Source of the DNA: an uncultured Lachnospiraceae bacterium
GTDB lineage: Bacteria; Bacillota; Clostridia; Lachnospirales; Lachnospiraceae
NCBI GenBank assembly: GCA_949840805.1
Contig: CATKXR010000010.1
Coordinates: 1-64,000, forward strand
DNA length: 64,000 nt
Direction: 5' to 3'
Shown: positions 54,091 through 62,427 of the stretch, piece by piece
Layout: each line of letters opens with the position of its first letter
How positions within the stretch are numbered: the stretch's first letter is position 1
Notes under the pieces: model-generated
Told to the model about the DNA's origin: nothing
The model's database searches: none
Seen by the model: the letters and a program-made list of their open reading frames with translations, nothing else
Program-made: the position numbers and the translations under genes

Positions 54091-55188
54091 TTAATTCTTT
54101 TTGAATTGTTGCGCATAGGTATCACTGCATCCTCTGATCTCTGCATTTTTTAATCTTCCGATTATTTTAAAGTATTTTCCTTTTCTCCCACATGGACAGT
54201 CATCTATCCCTTCTAAAATGCCTTCATCCTCAGTTAAAAGGCTATGTCCCGGATAGGATTCCGGAATGGTAGATACCACTTGTAAGATACCTTTTTCTCC
54301 TGTACCACATGGTTTAAAATCAATCGGACGTCTCATGATCACATCAGAAAATATGCTGGTATGTAAATGCCCCCATTCACATTCCATATAGATACATCCA
54401 GTCTGTTCAACCATTCCATAATAATCATGAAAATCATCCAGACCACATAGTTCTCGAAGCCTGCCATGAAATTCGTCCCGACTGACCGCTTCGTCTCTTA
54501 ATTTCTTCCATCCGCCGCCATGTATCAAAAATCCATTAGATAAATCAATCGTAACCCCTTTATCTTTCAGTTTCCTCAGTTCTTTATAAAAATGCTGCCA
54601 TATTATAAAGGTAAAACCAAATAATAAAATTTTCTCACCATTATGTCGGGTTAGAAATTCTTGTATCTCCTCTAAATTTAATTCCATACTATTATTCAAT
54701 GCATATATTTTTTCCTTTCCGAAAACAGAAAATCCTAATATTCCTGCTCCTCTTGCACTAAACATGACCCTGTTTTTTATTACATTTGGACAATCAATGA
54801 TAATCATTGGCATTCGTGCAGATCCGGTAAAATCCGATACAATCTTAACCATTGTTTTCTGCTGATTTGCAGATGTTACCCGATCCAAATAGATTTTACT
54901 TACCTCCTGGCCTGTTGTGCCAGATGATGTCATGGTTTTTACAATATCTTTTTGAGGTATAGATTTTAATTCTAATTTTTTAAAGAGTCTTACTGGTAAA
55001 AATGGCAAATCCATATAGGATTCACATTTTTCAATGTCAAAACCGATAGCATCTAAGATAGTCTTGTACTCCTGGCAGTTTTTCTGATGCAGCATGGTCA
55101 GTTCCATCATCCGTTCGGTAAGCAATGCTTCTTTTCTTTCCTTATCTAATGAATATGGCGGAATTTCTAATATTTTTTCAAATATCAT
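54091..55188 (-). CDS. LuxE-type acyl-protein synthetase
   Basis: This protein of about 365 residues belongs to the LuxE branch of acyl-AMP-forming enzymes (MTSSGTTGQEVSKIYLD is the nucleotide loop; YYGMVEQTG the second). LuxE activates a carboxylic acid and hands the acyl group to LuxC. I chose the ATG at 55188, which has AAGGAAAG just upstream and yields the usual IFEKILEIPPYSL start. It belongs to the acyl module with the ligase, ACP and thioesterase. Confidence 0.85.
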   Translation of the reverse strand: MIFEKILEIPPYSLDKERKEALLTERMMELTMLHQKNCQEYKTILDAIGFDIEKCESYMDLPFLPVRLFKKLELKSIPQKDIVKTMTSSGTTGQEVSKIYLDRVTSANQQKTMVKIVSDFTGSARMPMIIIDCPNVIKNRVMFSARGAGILGFSVFGKEKIYALNNSMELNLEEIQEFLTRHNGEKILLFGFTFIIWQHFYKELRKLKDKGVTIDLSNGFLIHGGGWKKLRDEAVSRDEFHGRLRELCGLDDFHDYYGMVEQTGCIYMECEWGHLHTSIFSDVIMRRPIDFKPCGTGEKGILQVVSTIPESYPGHSLLTEDEGILEGIDDCPCGRKGKYFKIIGRLKNAEIRGCSDTYAQQFKKN

Positions 55189-55222
55189 TTTTCTTTCCTT
55201 CATTGTCTTTTTATTCTGCTTT

Positions 55223-55924
55223 TTATGTTGTTGCACTACATAGCTTTTTATTAATAATATCTGCTATTTTTTTATAATCTTCAAAAATGAAAAAATGATT
55301 ATCCCCTATCTCATAAAAATCAACCATGCCTTTCGAAAGCCTTGACCATCCTTTAACTCTTTCATAAGGCATATCCTGTTTACTGTAAATTACTGTTGTA
55401 TCACAAGGGATCATAGAACCCTCTTTATATTGGAACTGCGATAACAACCTATAATCTTCCCGGATTGGTTTCATATAAATAGACAAAAATTTCGGATTAG
55501 CCGCAATACGCTTATCAATACCTCCCAGACTTATCATTTTTTTAGAAAAATCCTCATCAGATAATAAATGATAAGAATAACTCAATCCTTTTTGATAAAC
55601 CGCATCCCGGGCACATATAAATACATGGACAGGCTTTTTTTCCATCGTATTTCTGGAAATGAGATCAAAAGCGAGATTACCACCCATACTATAACCCAAA
55701 ATACTGTATGGAAGATGAACCTGATTCCCGCTTATTTGTTTTTCCACATCAGCTAACATACTTTGATAATCCTGGTAAAAGCTTTCTCGTTTCCGATTTC
55801 CATGCCCGGCATATTCCAGCACCATTGTCTCTATTCTTTTATCAATACAAGGAATAAGTTTATCAAATGCTGATGCATTCCCGCCTGCAAATGGAAGAAT
55901 AAAAAGCTGTATCATCTTACTCAT
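55223..55924 (-). CDS. Type II thioesterase (GrsT-like)
   Basis: The 233-residue alpha/beta hydrolase has the LFILPFAGGNASAF start, the nucleophile elbow GYSMGGNLAF (Ser about 79) and a late GDNHFFIF with the catalytic His. Type II thioesterases remove wrong acyl groups from carrier proteins in NRPS and PKS systems. The ATG at 55924 overlaps the end of the ligase gene by 8 nt. It suggests that the ACP nearby carries acyl groups that need editing. Confidence 0.88.
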   Translation of the reverse strand: MSKMIQLFILPFAGGNASAFDKLIPCIDKRIETMVLEYAGHGNRKRESFYQDYQSMLADVEKQISGNQVHLPYSILGYSMGGNLAFDLISRNTMEKKPVHVFICARDAVYQKGLSYSYHLLSDEDFSKKMISLGGIDKRIAANPKFLSIYMKPIREDYRLLSQFQYKEGSMIPCDTTVIYSKQDMPYERVKGWSRLSKGMVDFYEIGDNHFFIFEDYKKIADIINKKLCSATT

Positions 55925-57350
55925 AATACGTTTCCAATTCCTGATACCGTATCTTTCCAGCATCATTTTTGGGTATTTCCTCTATTAAAATCACCTTAAA
56001 TGCTACAGGATTTAATTTTGTTATTCGCACAACATAATCTTTCACAATGCTTTTCATCTCATTATCAACCAGAAAAATATACATATGGTCATCAGTCCCG
56101 GCACAAGCCACATCAATTTCGTACTTTCCTTTTATTAAACGCTCCACCTCATCAAGGTTTACCCGATTTCCATATATTTTTAAAAAACGCTTCTTACGCC
56201 CTACAATATAAAAATATCCATCCTCGTCAAATTGAGCCATATCCCCCGTAAACAGAATACCTTTTCTTTCATCCCCTTTTATAAGATCTTCCCCACATTC
56301 CGCATAGCCAAGTGTAACGTTCTTTCCTTCATACACAAGCTCGCCCGTAATATTTGGTACAGTTATCTCTGTATAGTCCGCATCTATCAGTCTAAACTTT
56401 CCTCCTGGTATGGCAATTCCCATTGATCCTCTTTTTTCTACTGCTTTATCCGCCGGTAAATAGCCCATCCGGGCTGTAGCCTCACATTGGCCATACATAA
56501 CCACAAAATTTCTGCTGTTTTCTGCAGCATACCTGGCAAATTTCTCATGAAGTTCCAGAGTGAGTTTTCCTCCTGCCTGTGTCATTGTTCGAAGAGATGG
56601 TAATTCCATTTGAAAAAAGCGCAGTCTATCAAGAATCTCATAAGTATAGGGAACGCCTCCAAAAGAGGTTGCCTGATGCTCTTTAAAAAAAGTCCAGAAT
56701 TCCTTTTGCGTTAATCCTTTATCCGTGAGTAAGATTGTAGCACCCACAAATAAATGGCTATTAATAATTGACAAACCATATGTATAATTCATTGGAAGTG
56801 TGGTAATCGGACGTTCTGTTTCATCGATCCCTAAATATTGCACAATACTTTCCGTATTAGCACGAATATTTTCATACGATTGCCGTACAAACTTTGGACT
56901 CCCAGTAGATCCAGAAGTTGTAAGCAAAAGAGCCAGTTTCTCATATAGCAAATAATTTTTATGAAAATCCGTTCGCAATAATACATAATCATACTTTCTG
57001 TAAACAGCCTCAAAATTTTCATAAAATCCAGCCTGTTTAAAAGGAACCCAAAGATAGGAAGGACTATATATTTTTATTAAATGATCCAACAGTTCCTGTT
57101 CAATATGGCTGTTTAATAAAACCGGAACAATTCTGTGTTCCACAAATCCAACATATCCAAACAAGGAACCGATACTGTTTTCGCAAAGAATAAAAACAAG
57201 ACATCTTTCTTGAAATATCTTTGCCATTTCATCTGCTCCAGCATCCAATTCTGAATATGTTAAAATTACTCCATTCTCATCCCTTACTGCAATGTGATCA
57301 CCAAAACGTGCAAAATTCCACATAGTATCCCTGCCCATATTTCCGTCCAT
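55917..57350 (-). CDS. AMP-dependent acyl ligase
   Basis: The 477-residue adenylate-forming enzyme has the core LLTTSGSTGSPKFVRQSY (about 142-159), FTGDMAQFDEDGYFYIVGR and the C-terminal DAGKIRY lysine. It would activate a carboxylic acid and load it on the adjacent ACP. The start is ambiguous among Met 1, 5 and 10. It lies 29 bp after the ACP gene. Confidence 0.88.
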   Translation of the reverse strand: MDGNMGRDTMWNFARFGDHIAVRDENGVILTYSELDAGADEMAKIFQERCLVFILCENSIGSLFGYVGFVEHRIVPVLLNSHIEQELLDHLIKIYSPSYLWVPFKQAGFYENFEAVYRKYDYVLLRTDFHKNYLLYEKLALLLTTSGSTGSPKFVRQSYENIRANTESIVQYLGIDETERPITTLPMNYTYGLSIINSHLFVGATILLTDKGLTQKEFWTFFKEHQATSFGGVPYTYEILDRLRFFQMELPSLRTMTQAGGKLTLELHEKFARYAAENSRNFVVMYGQCEATARMGYLPADKAVEKRGSMGIAIPGGKFRLIDADYTEITVPNITGELVYEGKNVTLGYAECGEDLIKGDERKGILFTGDMAQFDEDGYFYIVGRKKRFLKIYGNRVNLDEVERLIKGKYEIDVACAGTDDHMYIFLVDNEMKSIVKDYVVRITKLNPVAFKVILIEEIPKNDAGKIRYQELETYYE

Positions 57351-57379
57351 AACGGACTTGATTTAATAGATTCTAAATT

Positions 57380-57619
57380 TCAAAACTTTATCTGATAATG
57401 TTCTGCAAGTATTTTCTTTCCTCTTTCAAATGACTCAAAATCAATAATATCATCTGCATCCATATCAATTCCAAATGTTTCTTCCACTTCACTGATTAAT
57501 GTCATATGACCTACTGAATCCCATGCTTCAATATCCTGATACTGAAGTTTTTCTGCCTTTTCCGCGCTGATTTCAAATAATCTTGTAAAGATTCCTGTAT
57601 ATTTTTCTAAATTGGTCAT
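57380..57619 (-). CDS. Acyl carrier protein
   Basis: The 79-residue protein has the phosphopantetheine motif DSVGHM (Ser 35) and the helix IDMDADDIIDFESF. It is a stand-alone carrier, not the fatty acid synthase ACP by context. It would hold the acyl group activated by the ligase. Confidence 0.92.
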   Translation of the reverse strand: MTNLEKYTGIFTRLFEISAEKAEKLQYQDIEAWDSVGHMTLISEVEETFGIDMDADDIIDFESFERGKKILAEHYQIKF

Positions 57620-57639
57620 TTTCTTGTTCCTTTCTTCTT

Positions 57640-58671
57640 TTACTCAATATCATCTATTGTAATTAATGTATCTGCTTCTATGTCTTTTATTGCTGTCTTT
57701 CCTATCAATTTATCCATTTGATCAGGACTTATTCCTGTTCCTGGCCGTTTGGCATATAGATCATCTTCTGTTATTCTGTGCCCTTTCTGAATATCGACTG
57801 CTGCTATAATACTCCTTCTCATATTCTGACGCTGTTCCAATTCTTCTGCTGTCACAATACGTTCTTTTACCCCCATTGCAAGCTGAACATCTCTGCATTT
57901 TTTTATGAGCTTTTTAAAATCTTCCGGTTCCGTCGCCATGCCATTATCCATTCCTACTTTAGAGCGGTCTAGTGTCAGATGTTTCTCTATCATGCCGGAA
58001 CCTAAAGCTATAGCAGCGATTGACGCCTCATCACCTTCCGTATGATCAGAAAATCCAATTGGATAAGCTGGAAAATTTTCCCGCAATCCAACAATATTAT
58101 TCAGATTCACTGTTGTAAGAACCGTTGGATAAATTGACACACAATGAAGAATAACCAGTTGAGATACTCCTGCATTTTCCAAAATATTTACTGCCCTTTT
58201 CACCTCATCTATGCTGCTCATTCCTGTAGACAAAACAACAGGTATCTTTCTGCTTCCAATATATCGAAGAAAGCGAAGATTATTCATTTCCATTGACGCA
58301 ACCTTTACATAGGGAACATCACATTCCTGTATAAGAAAATCCACTTCTTCTTCAGAATAAGGTGTAGAAGAGAATGCAATGCCTTGTTTGACACTATAAT
58401 CTGCAAGTTCTTTTAATTGTTCAGGAATTAATGACATTTTTTTTACAATCTTCTGGCTTATAGGGTTTCTATTATAATAACTTTTAGAATACAGGCTCTT
58501 TGCAGACCATGATTGAAATTTTACACAATCGCATCCAATCTCTGCCGCAACACGAATCATTTGTTTTGCTGTTTCCATATTTCCTTTATGGCTGCTGTTT
58601 ACCTCTGCTACAATATATGGCTTACCGTAATCATACACCTGTATTCCATCACGAAATATACATTTTGCCAT
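57640..58671 (-). CDS. NeuB-family nonulosonate synthase
   Basis: The 343-residue enzyme of the NeuB/PseI/LegI family condenses an aldose with phosphoenolpyruvate. It has YIVAEVNSSHKGNMETAK, the barrel segments SSTPYSEEEVDFL and HCVSIYP, and a C-terminal SAF (antifreeze-like) domain (RRSIIAAVDIQKGHRITEDD). No CMP-sugar synthetase is in the window. It lies 2 bp after the TPP enzyme gene. Confidence 0.9.
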   Translation of the reverse strand: MAKCIFRDGIQVYDYGKPYIVAEVNSSHKGNMETAKQMIRVAAEIGCDCVKFQSWSAKSLYSKSYYNRNPISQKIVKKMSLIPEQLKELADYSVKQGIAFSSTPYSEEEVDFLIQECDVPYVKVASMEMNNLRFLRYIGSRKIPVVLSTGMSSIDEVKRAVNILENAGVSQLVILHCVSIYPTVLTTVNLNNIVGLRENFPAYPIGFSDHTEGDEASIAAIALGSGMIEKHLTLDRSKVGMDNGMATEPEDFKKLIKKCRDVQLAMGVKERIVTAEELEQRQNMRRSIIAAVDIQKGHRITEDDLYAKRPGTGISPDQMDKLIGKTAIKDIEADTLITIDDIE

Positions 58672-58673
58672 CT

Positions 58674-60470
58674 CTACTCCTCCATCATTTTCACAAGCAT
58701 TTCTGCCTGTATCACCTCTCTTTCAAGGAAGGGAGCCATATCCTCAATTGGTCTGTGGACTAGCTTTTTCCTTTCATTTACCTCATAGGATTCGTGCAGA
58801 TATTTTTGTTCTGGTGTACAGCAAACTTCAATAATTTCTGTTATATTGTCTTCCAATAATTGCTCTTTGTATTTTTCCAATTCAAGTCTGTTACTTACTT
58901 TCCTATATGGTAGTCCAAAGCTCTCTGCTATCCTCTTAAAATCAGGGACAGAAACCCCATCAGACGGATCATTTCCTATGGTTCTTTTTCGAAATAAATC
59001 TTTCTGGCGCTTCCTGATAACCGCATACATATTATTACTTATTACAAATAATTTTACTGGAATATGAAAGGAACTTATCACCTGAAGCTCCTGCATATTC
59101 ATCATAAAGGAACCATCTCCTACCACACAGATAATATTTTTTCTTCCGCTGTAAAATGCACCAAGAATTGCAGGTATTGCATATCCCATTGCTCCTTGTG
59201 ATGCAGGAAACAGACATCTCTGCCCTTCTTTAAATCGAATTGTAGACGGAATAATCAATTCCTCAAATCCTGCGTCCGTTATTACTGTTGCATCATCTGA
59301 AATCCAATCTGATAACATATCTGCCACCTGATAAAGATCCAGTATATTGCATTTTATTAGCTCTTGAATAAATTTTTCTTTTTGAATTGAAAATGTTTCC
59401 TTCCAGGCCATACACTTTTCTGCCCATGCGCGACTAGTCGTGGAAAAATTCTGATTCGCTAGTACAGTCAAGAATTCCTTTGCATCAGCATTTATCACTC
59501 TGTCAATATGTACGCCTTTTTTTGTATGCTCTTTTTTGTCAATATCTACAACTATAATTTTTGCCTCTCTTGCAAATGCATTCTTCATCCCGGTTTCCTG
59601 GGAACAAAGCTTAGTGCCGACTGCAAGAATATAATCGGCATTCTGGACAGCAAAATTCCCTGCCCGTGTTCCTCCAAGGCTTCCTACTGCCCCTATTGAT
59701 AATGCATGTCCTGCCCCATAAATATCTGATGCTGCTGGTGAAAAAGCAAGGGGAATCTGGTATTTTTCTATCAATTTTTTCACTTCATCTGCTGCATCTC
59801 TGACCCCGCCACCTATTAGCAAAACGGGCCGTCTTGCGTGGTTAAATTCCTCTGCTATTATTTCTGCTGAATTTTGTAAATCCTTTTGCAAAGATTCACT
59901 GTCTTTGCCTGGCTCCATAAAATGTTCCAGTTTTTCTTCTTCTATTCTCATATTCTGTACATCTAATGGCACATCAATCCAGACAGGTCCTTTTCTGCCA
60001 TTTTGTGCATAAAACAATGCTTTTTCCACTTCAAGAACCACCTGGTCAGCATATTCCAGCATAACTGCGTATTTGGTGACAGATTCCACAATTTTTACTA
60101 TGTCTACTTCCTGTGAGCCATATGTCCTTATTGGAACATTTGTATGTCTTGTATTCTCCTGCAAAAAATTATTTCCTGATATAAAAACAACCGGAAGATT
60201 ATCTTGATATGCACATAAAGCAGCAGTAACTGCATTTGATGCCGCGCATCCAGAAGACACAAGGCATGCGGATATTCCCCCATTAGACAACGCATAGGCC
60301 ATTGCCGCATAGGACGCTCCCTGCTCATGATATGTGGATATATGTTTTATATTTTGATTTCGTGCAACGGCATCTGTCAGGTATAAGATCCCTCTGCCTG
60401 TAATCATAAAAATATGTCCTGCCCCTGTTTCCCTTACCTTTCGAATAATATAATCAGCTACCCGTTCCAT
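58674..60470 (-). CDS. Thiamine diphosphate enzyme (acetolactate synthase-like)
   Basis: The 598-residue enzyme has the three-domain layout of acetolactate synthase: an N-terminal Pyr domain with the activating Glu (STYHEQGAS, about 49), a central Rossmann domain (VLLIGGGVRDAADEVKK), and a PP domain with GDGSFMMNMQEL and NN. The substrate is not known. In this place it could transfer a C2 unit from pyruvate to an aldehyde or sugar, as in branched-sugar synthesis by YerE-type enzymes. It starts one base after the expected end of the FabZ-like gene 1. Confidence 0.85.
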   Translation of the reverse strand: MERVADYIIRKVRETGAGHIFMITGRGILYLTDAVARNQNIKHISTYHEQGASYAAMAYALSNGGISACLVSSGCAASNAVTAALCAYQDNLPVVFISGNNFLQENTRHTNVPIRTYGSQEVDIVKIVESVTKYAVMLEYADQVVLEVEKALFYAQNGRKGPVWIDVPLDVQNMRIEEEKLEHFMEPGKDSESLQKDLQNSAEIIAEEFNHARRPVLLIGGGVRDAADEVKKLIEKYQIPLAFSPAASDIYGAGHALSIGAVGSLGGTRAGNFAVQNADYILAVGTKLCSQETGMKNAFAREAKIIVVDIDKKEHTKKGVHIDRVINADAKEFLTVLANQNFSTTSRAWAEKCMAWKETFSIQKEKFIQELIKCNILDLYQVADMLSDWISDDATVITDAGFEELIIPSTIRFKEGQRCLFPASQGAMGYAIPAILGAFYSGRKNIICVVGDGSFMMNMQELQVISSFHIPVKLFVISNNMYAVIRKRQKDLFRKRTIGNDPSDGVSVPDFKRIAESFGLPYRKVSNRLELEKYKEQLLEDNITEIIEVCCTPEQKYLHESYEVNERKKLVHRPIEDMAPFLEREVIQAEMLVKMMEE

Positions 60471-60471
60471 T

Positions 60472-60959
60472 TCATGTCCTTCCTGTCAATTTCCCTTTAG
60501 GTGCTAGAGATGTAATAATTTCCGGTATTCCAATCACATAATCCGCTTTACATGAAAGCCCGCCATCTACAATTCCCTCAGCATGCCCGGAAAATACCCC
60601 CCCCGCGCATTTTTCAGATATGCCTCTATATCCATACGTTCACCAGGTATGATTTTTCTTTTAAACTCCACATGGTCAATTTTTAAACAGGCTGTGTGTT
60701 TCTTTCTATATTCTGGTTTTGTCAGAAATGTCATCAGCATCATCTGGGAGAGTGCCTCCAGCATAACAGAACTTGGAACGTTAGGATCATCTTCAAAATG
60801 TGCTGGAAAAAACCACTCATTATATGTGAAATTTTTATATCCTTTTGCATATTTCCCCGGCATCACTTCCTTTACATAATCGATCATTAATACTGGATAT
60901 TTGCAGTTATGATATTCCATAATGTGATGAACATTCAAATCCCTCATTATTTCTATCAT
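60472..60959 (-). CDS. FabZ-like hotdog dehydratase 1, frameshifted at a G8 tract (OFF)
   Basis: The frame starting at 60959 codes for a hotdog protein (VMPGKYAKGYKNFTYNEWF, PAHFEDDPNVPSSVMLEALSQ) and runs into the G8 tract 60597-60604, then stops after YFPGMLREL. With a ninth G it continues ARGGVFSGHAEGIVDGGLSC, aligns with the C-terminus of its neighbour, and ends at 60472, one base before the TPP enzyme gene: 162 residues. The PG positions of the active-site loop are changed (EDDPNVPSS), although the His is kept. Confidence 0.85.
60597..60604 (-). repeat. G8 tract in FabZ-like gene 1
   Basis: Eight G on the coding strand where nine (or six) restore the frame. Confidence 0.92.
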
Positions 60960-61456
60960 TCTATAGATCCTTTCCTCTTGTTTGGCCTGAATTTGTTAAA
61001 CACATCAGGAATGATAATCGTGGTCTCCAGCCTGCAGGCCAATTCTCCATCAATATACCCACATACTGTTCCCTTACACAGCCCTCTTTTAAAATATTGG
61101 ATTTCCGCACTCATTTCTAATTTGTCACCTGGCCTTACCTCTTTATAGAAAGTTCCCGCATGCTGGTACCCATGCACAATTTTTCCTTCCATTCCTTCCA
61201 TTGTGGTAATGGCCACGGTCAGCATTTGTGCCATTGCCTCAATCTGTAAACATCCGGGCATATTAGGATCTCCTGGAAAATGGGATGGAAAATACCATTC
61301 ATTATTAGTAAGGTTTTTAAATCCCTTTGCATATTTTCCCGGCATCACTTCCGTAATACGATCGATCATTAAAAATGGGAACCGGTTAGGCTGATATTTT
61401 TTTAATTCTTCCCCAGTCAATGAAAATGGGATATTTTTTTCCTTATCTTTTTTCAT
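60956..61456 (-). CDS. FabZ-like hotdog dehydratase 2
   Basis: A 166-residue 3-hydroxyacyl-ACP dehydratase-like protein with the active-site His and loop HFPGDPNMPGCL and the Glu of IEAMAQM, as in FabZ. GGAGG precedes the ATG. It overlaps the next gene (ATGA). The pair of paralogues may form a heterodimer acting on the acyl-ACP of this locus. Confidence 0.9.
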   Translation of the reverse strand: MKKDKEKNIPFSLTGEELKKYQPNRFPFLMIDRITEVMPGKYAKGFKNLTNNEWYFPSHFPGDPNMPGCLQIEAMAQMLTVAITTMEGMEGKIVHGYQHAGTFYKEVRPGDKLEMSAEIQYFKRGLCKGTVCGYIDGELACRLETTIIIPDVFNKFRPNKRKGSIE

Positions 61457-61491
61457 TCCTTATTTTCCTCCATCGATTTTTCCACAATGCC

Positions 61492-62427
61492 TTACGATCC
61501 TCTTAATTTTGTTTTATGCCATAATAAGAACTTTCCATGTTCAATAGCAAAGTTTCCCGCTACCCTTCCTCCTTCCTTTATATTATTAACTACAACTGAA
61601 CCAAGATCTATCACGGCATTGTCATGAACCTTCATCCGGTTTGATATAATTGATTTTGGATTCAATCTGACATAATCACCTAAAACGGCATTTCCACAGA
61701 TATGGCTTTGCCCTGTAATAATGCAATTCTTCCCCACCTTGGAATTGTGGGATATTTCGACACCATTCTCAACTTTCGAATATTCCCCTATTTCGGTAGA
61801 TTCATAAGGAAAAGAACCTTTAGCGATAGTCGTATTGCATCCAATTGACACATTATCATGCAGGAACAGCTTTCCCACCTGTTTCACAAGAAACAGATTT
61901 CCGTCCTGACCTTGCACAACAATATGGGAGGGACACCCGATTATGGATCCTGTCCCTATTTCAACATTATTTCCTATAATTGTTCCTGAACGAATAACAA
62001 CATTTTCTTCGATGATACAGTTACTTCCGATTTTAACTCCATATTCTGCAATGTTTGCTCGTTGATGGATTATGTTCTTTTCCCCTATTATGGTTTTTTC
62101 ATAGAAATTTACATAATCTGGTTCATTTGTAGCAAACCAGTTATGAAAAGCATTAAAAGAACTTCTGGGACTTTTTGCTATCGCTATCCCCTTTCCAGAA
62201 TTCACAAGAATCTCATTTGATGACAACTCTTTTGTACAAATAATACAAGAAATGTCATTTTTTAAACACGCTCTCTTTAAATATTTTTCATTTTCGGCAT
62301 AACTCACGTAAGGCTGTTGGGGATCACTAGCATAATTTCCTAATGTAGCAAATACTCCATCCCTTGTTGTAAGATAATATTTTCCATCATAATCTGATAA
62401 ACGGAATAATTTTTCCTTTAATATCAT
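61492..62427 (-). CDS. LpxD-like left-handed beta-helix acyltransferase
   Basis: The 311-residue protein has an N-terminal domain of about 100 residues and hexapeptide repeats (IGSNCIIEENVVIRSGTIIG, then GSIIGCPSH) as in LpxD, which transfers 3-hydroxyacyl groups from ACP to a UDP-sugar amine. In a Gram-positive genome this suggests a dedicated N-acyltransferase for an aminosugar, fed by the neighbouring ACP module. It overlaps the oxidoreductase gene by 4 nt. Confidence 0.8.
   Translation of the reverse strand: MILKEKLFRLSDYDGKYYLTTRDGVFATLGNYASDPQQPYVSYAENEKYLKRACLKNDISCIICTKELSSNEILVNSGKGIAIAKSPRSSFNAFHNWFATNEPDYVNFYEKTIIGEKNIIHQRANIAEYGVKIGSNCIIEENVVIRSGTIIGNNVEIGTGSIIGCPSHIVVQGQDGNLFLVKQVGKLFLHDNVSIGCNTTIAKGSFPYESTEIGEYSKVENGVEISHNSKVGKNCIITGQSHICGNAVLGDYVRLNPKSIISNRMKVHDNAVIDLGSVVVNNIKEGGRVAGNFAIEHGKFLLWHKTKLRGS

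Noticed and set aside
52819-55188. Bioluminescence genes
   Set aside because: LuxC and LuxE types are present, but there are no luxA, luxB or luxD genes, and the neighbours are glycan and ACP genes.
47167-60959. Treating the three split genes as ordinary pseudogenes
   Set aside because: Each break falls exactly at a G8 tract, the sequence on both sides is otherwise intact, and a single base restores each one.
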